Shown here in pieces: positions 61,728 through 64,000 of a DNA stretch of 64,000 nucleotides. Source of the DNA: Latrodectus hesperus (taxonomy: Eukaryota; Arthropoda; Arachnida; Araneae; Theridiidae); the NCBI GenBank assembly GCA_037975125.1, contig CM075857.1:75845345-75909344 (forward strand). Direction: 5' to 3'. Every line of letters begins with the position of its first letter. The first letter of the stretch is position 1. Below the pieces are notes generated by a model. That model ran no database searches, was not told where the DNA came from, and saw nothing but the letters and a program-made list of their open reading frames with translations. The position numbers were made by a program, and so were the translations under genes.

Positions 61728-62595
61728 CCAAAAGATAACAACATTCCGATGTCCACCACGGAGGATATGACTTTAACGGAAAGATTTGTTTTTTCCTGAA
61801 TTTATCAAGATGGTTTTTGCATAAAATTTGGAATTGATCTACAGAAACTAGTCCGTTATTAGCAATTTCAGTGTTCATTGAATTGAAGAAGCCAGACCAT
61901 AAAATTCTATTGCGGGAAGTACCTTTCGAATAATCGTTATTGTAGATTTTAACACTTGTTTGGACAGGGACATGGTCACTACCATAACTATCTGAACTGA
62001 CTGAGAAAGTACAAAAAGGAAAAATATCAGGAGATACAAAATTATAATCGATAAGGGATGGTCTATGGTGGAGTCCGAAGTGAGTAGGCTGAGAGGTATT
62101 TAAAAGACAGATGTTGCTATCCAGTATCCAATCGAGGAATTCTGAAGAATCGGGAGAGTTTGAATAACTACCAAGCGCCGAACTTCGTATATTAAAGTCT
62201 CCAATTATTATGAAGGGAGGATAAATATTAGATAAGATGCTATGGAACAAAGAACTTGAAAATTTACCGTGTGGAACGTATACATTTACTAAAGTAAGAG
62301 ATGATTTGGATATAGTAATTTTTATAGCTAAAATTTCTGTATCGTTATCTTCTGAGCTGGATATATTTAAAACTTGCACAGGTAGAGATTTATCAACAGC
62401 AAAAAGAAGTCCTCCACCACGGCCATCTTGCCTATCTAATCTAATTATTGTTTTATTACAAATTTGAAATAAGTCGGAATTTTTAAGAAACGTTTCTTGA
62501 ATTGCTAGGACATCGGAAGATTGGAAGTACGGAAGTTTTACATACGGGCGCTTAGATAGAACGCTTCTTGCATTCCAAGAAATTAAATTGAACAT
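61720..62595 (-). CDS. Retrotransposon ORF2 start: APE-type endonuclease
   Basis: Cuts target DNA for target-primed reverse transcription. Starts MFNLISWNARSVLSKRP; catalytic landmarks in order: N8, QETF, GGGLLFAV, VNVYVP, GDFNIRSS, SLIDYNFVSP, YGSDHVPV. The frame continues to 61594 but is out of register after the A-run at 61726-61720; the real protein carries on in the RT frame. Confidence 0.9.
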
Positions 62596-62673
62596 TAAAT
62601 ATAAACGAAAAACCTGAACAGTTATTGAAAATCAAAAAAAGGTGCGCTCGTAGTAAAAGAATATTAAAAATAT

Positions 62674-63135
62674 TTATGAATGTTTTTTACGACTTCTTCC
62701 TGGTTCAATTCTTTCTTTAATGTTAGGTTCTGCATGTTTAATATTTGGTTGAGGAGATTTCATAATAGGTTGTTCGGGAGATATTATTTGCTGATTCACA
62801 GAATTTTTTGGACTTTTCTTTCTTGACTGGATAGATCTTGCACGACTCTTTCTTGGAGGAGATCCAGAAACTGATCTAGCTGGATTCGAACATGTTCGCA
62901 TACATTCTGTCATAAATGAGAAAAATTGTTGAATCATTTGATCTTGTCTAGCCTGTATCGCAAGTAATTTTGCTTCAAAAATAGAAGCCATTTCAGTCAC
63001 TGCTTTTTTAACAATATCAGTTATTTCATTTTGATTCGGCACGAAAGGAATATGACTTTTGGTTACACTGGAGTAACTGGTTTTTAAAGATTTATTATAA
63101 CGCCTTCTCGCTTCAATAAATGGAAGGTGGTTCAA
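62674..63135 (-). CDS. Retrotransposon ORF1, C-terminal part in another frame
   Basis: 153 codons: LPFIEARRRYNKSLKTSYSS resembles the Y-x-E-A-R segment that follows the knuckles in related ORF1 proteins; a helical piece EMASIFEAKLLAIQARQDQM and a basic, Ser/Pro-rich tail (PPRKSRARSIQSRKKS) follow. It has no ATG start in this frame (first codon TTG), so it is most likely the rest of ORF1. Confidence 0.7.
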   Translation of the reverse strand: MNHLPFIEARRRYNKSLKTSYSSVTKSHIPFVPNQNEITDIVKKAVTEMASIFEAKLLAIQARQDQMIQQFFSFMTECMRTCSNPARSVSGSPPRKSRARSIQSRKKSPKNSVNQQIISPEQPIMKSPQPNIKHAEPNIKERIEPGRSRKKHS

Positions 63136-63980
63136 GCTTTTAAATTGTAAGAATTTTTTTCTTCAAGCCTCGTAGGGCAGGAAATGTCATTAGCTGCATG
63201 ATTTCCCTGACAGTTTATACATTTAGGTGTTTCATTGGTACAGGGAGAGTCTTTATGGAATGTTCCACAGTTTTTACATAGGGAGACTTCTTGTGTACAT
63301 TTTTTCGTAGGGTGAGTGAATTTATAGCATTTTCCACATTGACGAACGTTGTCAATAAAAGGAGAAATTGGAATGATGGAATAGAATAAATTGATAGTTT
63401 GAGGTAAATGATGTCCAATGACACTCACTAAAATATTTTCGCTCAATTCTTCAGAATTCTTTTTTGTAAATCTTTGTAAGCTTAATATCGTTAAGCCATT
63501 TTGCGCAATTTCTTCAGCAACAAGATATAAAGGTAAATCTACATTTATTTCTTTTATAAGAAATCTTGAAGAAATGTATTCAGGTTGAAAACTGGAGTTA
63601 ACAGGAACTCCAAGAATATTGTTTATCTTGCTTATTTCAACAGCAGCATCTGGGCAATTAGTTTCGAATAGAAGCTTACCTTGACGGGTGTGTTGAATTT
63701 GTATTATTTTCTTGTGATTCTTTACAAGTTGAATTATTTCTTGCTTTAAATTATAAGGTTTCTTTGGAATAGATGCAGTACCATCAGTGGGAGACAGGAA
63801 AATGAAGAACTTAGTTATACCATTTTCCGCAGCTAACTGGATTAGTTGTGGAATAGAATCTTCGAAAGTCAATAATCTTGAAGTATTTATTTTTGGAATG
63901 CGTAAATCGCAAACCGTGTAAATCATTTCAGTCTCAGCTTCAATCATTTTGAATCCATAATAAAGAAATAAAATTAACAA
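63132..63980 (-). CDS. Retrotransposon ORF1, gag-like, three CCHC zinc knuckles
   Basis: RNA-binding packaging protein of the element. 282 codons; the likely start is Met12 (MIEAETEMIYTV), as the leader before it looks like UTR. An N-terminal PRE_C2HC-like region carries PDAAVEISKINNILGVPVNS near residue 110. Three knuckles follow: C215GKCYKFTHPTKKC, C235KNCGTFHKDSPC and C254INCQGNHAANDISC, all with intact Cys/His. The frame ends at TGA 63134-63132, 4 nt into the next frame. Continuation of the ORF1 C-terminus there points to a single-base indel or a recoded site. Confidence 0.88.
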   Translation of the reverse strand: MLILFLYYGFKMIEAETEMIYTVCDLRIPKINTSRLLTFEDSIPQLIQLAAENGITKFFIFLSPTDGTASIPKKPYNLKQEIIQLVKNHKKIIQIQHTRQGKLLFETNCPDAAVEISKINNILGVPVNSSFQPEYISSRFLIKEINVDLPLYLVAEEIAQNGLTILSLQRFTKKNSEELSENILVSVIGHHLPQTINLFYSIIPISPFIDNVRQCGKCYKFTHPTKKCTQEVSLCKNCGTFHKDSPCTNETPKCINCQGNHAANDISCPTRLEEKNSYNLKA

Positions 63981-64000
63981 ATTAAGAATTTAAATAGTAA

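Larger units (their letters stand above)
58740..63980 (-). mobile_element. Nearly full-length non-LTR retrotransposon with RNase H (I/LOA/R1 group)
   Basis: Reads leftward: ORF1 (63980-62674), ORF2 endonuclease (62595-61594), RT and RNase H (61759-58970), then a 3' tail ending perhaps near 58740. The combination of CCHC ORF1, APE-type endonuclease, RT and a downstream RNase H fits the I/LOA/R1 assemblage rather than Jockey proper. The 5' end lies beyond the window, so a target-site duplication cannot be checked. Two frame breaks (63135 and 61720) are its only obvious damage, so the copy is young. Confidence 0.9.

Noticed and set aside
1..64000. CRISPR arrays, operons, bacterial ribosome binding sites
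   Set aside because: Spliced genes and eukaryotic transposons show this is a nuclear eukaryotic genome; the tandem repeats lack repeat-spacer structure.

Overview
Eukaryotic genomic DNA, very AT-rich, with spliced genes on the minus strand embedded in transposon debris. The integrin subunits resemble arthropod beta integrins. The mix of mariner, Tc1, P-like, Ty3/gypsy, non-LTR and tRNA-derived SINE copies fits an arthropod. A spider or other arachnid is my best guess, but the sequence alone does not prove it.

The centrepiece is a complete integrin beta gene on the minus strand, from the start codon at 47275 to the stop at 14400. I could place 21 coding exons whose splice phases all join. They total 2367 nt, or 788 residues plus stop, and run signal peptide, PSI, hybrid/beta-I, four I-EGF modules, beta-tail, membrane helix and cytoplasmic tail with NPIF and NPTY. 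Its beta-I metal sites are unusual: the MIDAS serines are Thr, the residue matching human beta-3 D251 is Asn, and the ADMIDAS Asp pair is Lys-His. Downstream, at 5.3 to 2.0 kb, lies the 5' part of a second, tandem integrin beta gene that leaves the window on the left. Its PSI exon and next exon are intact. Its ancestral signal-peptide exon has lost its ATG, and an in-frame ATG in the former intron 1 could replace it.

Mobile elements fill introns and flanks. From left to right: an internally deleted mariner (1317-1528); SINEs of three tRNA-derived families; a Tc1 remnant (intron 20); a Ty3/gypsy RNase H-integrase remnant (intron 16); three transposase remnants in the 7-kb intron 9; a P-element-like transposon with 28-bp perfect terminal repeats, 8-bp target duplication and a THAP exon (48094-49632), 0.8 kb upstream of the integrin start; a Jockey-like RT fragment (49.7-50.4 kb); a roughly 60-bp-period minisatellite (51.7 kb); and a 787-bp TIR element (53.8 kb). 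The right end (58970-63980 and beyond) is a nearly full-length non-LTR retrotransposon on the minus strand. It has a CCHC gag-like ORF1 and an ORF2 with endonuclease, RT and RNase H, and both ORFs are interrupted by frameshifts. A short orphan coding exon at 53403-53527 belongs to no gene I recognise.
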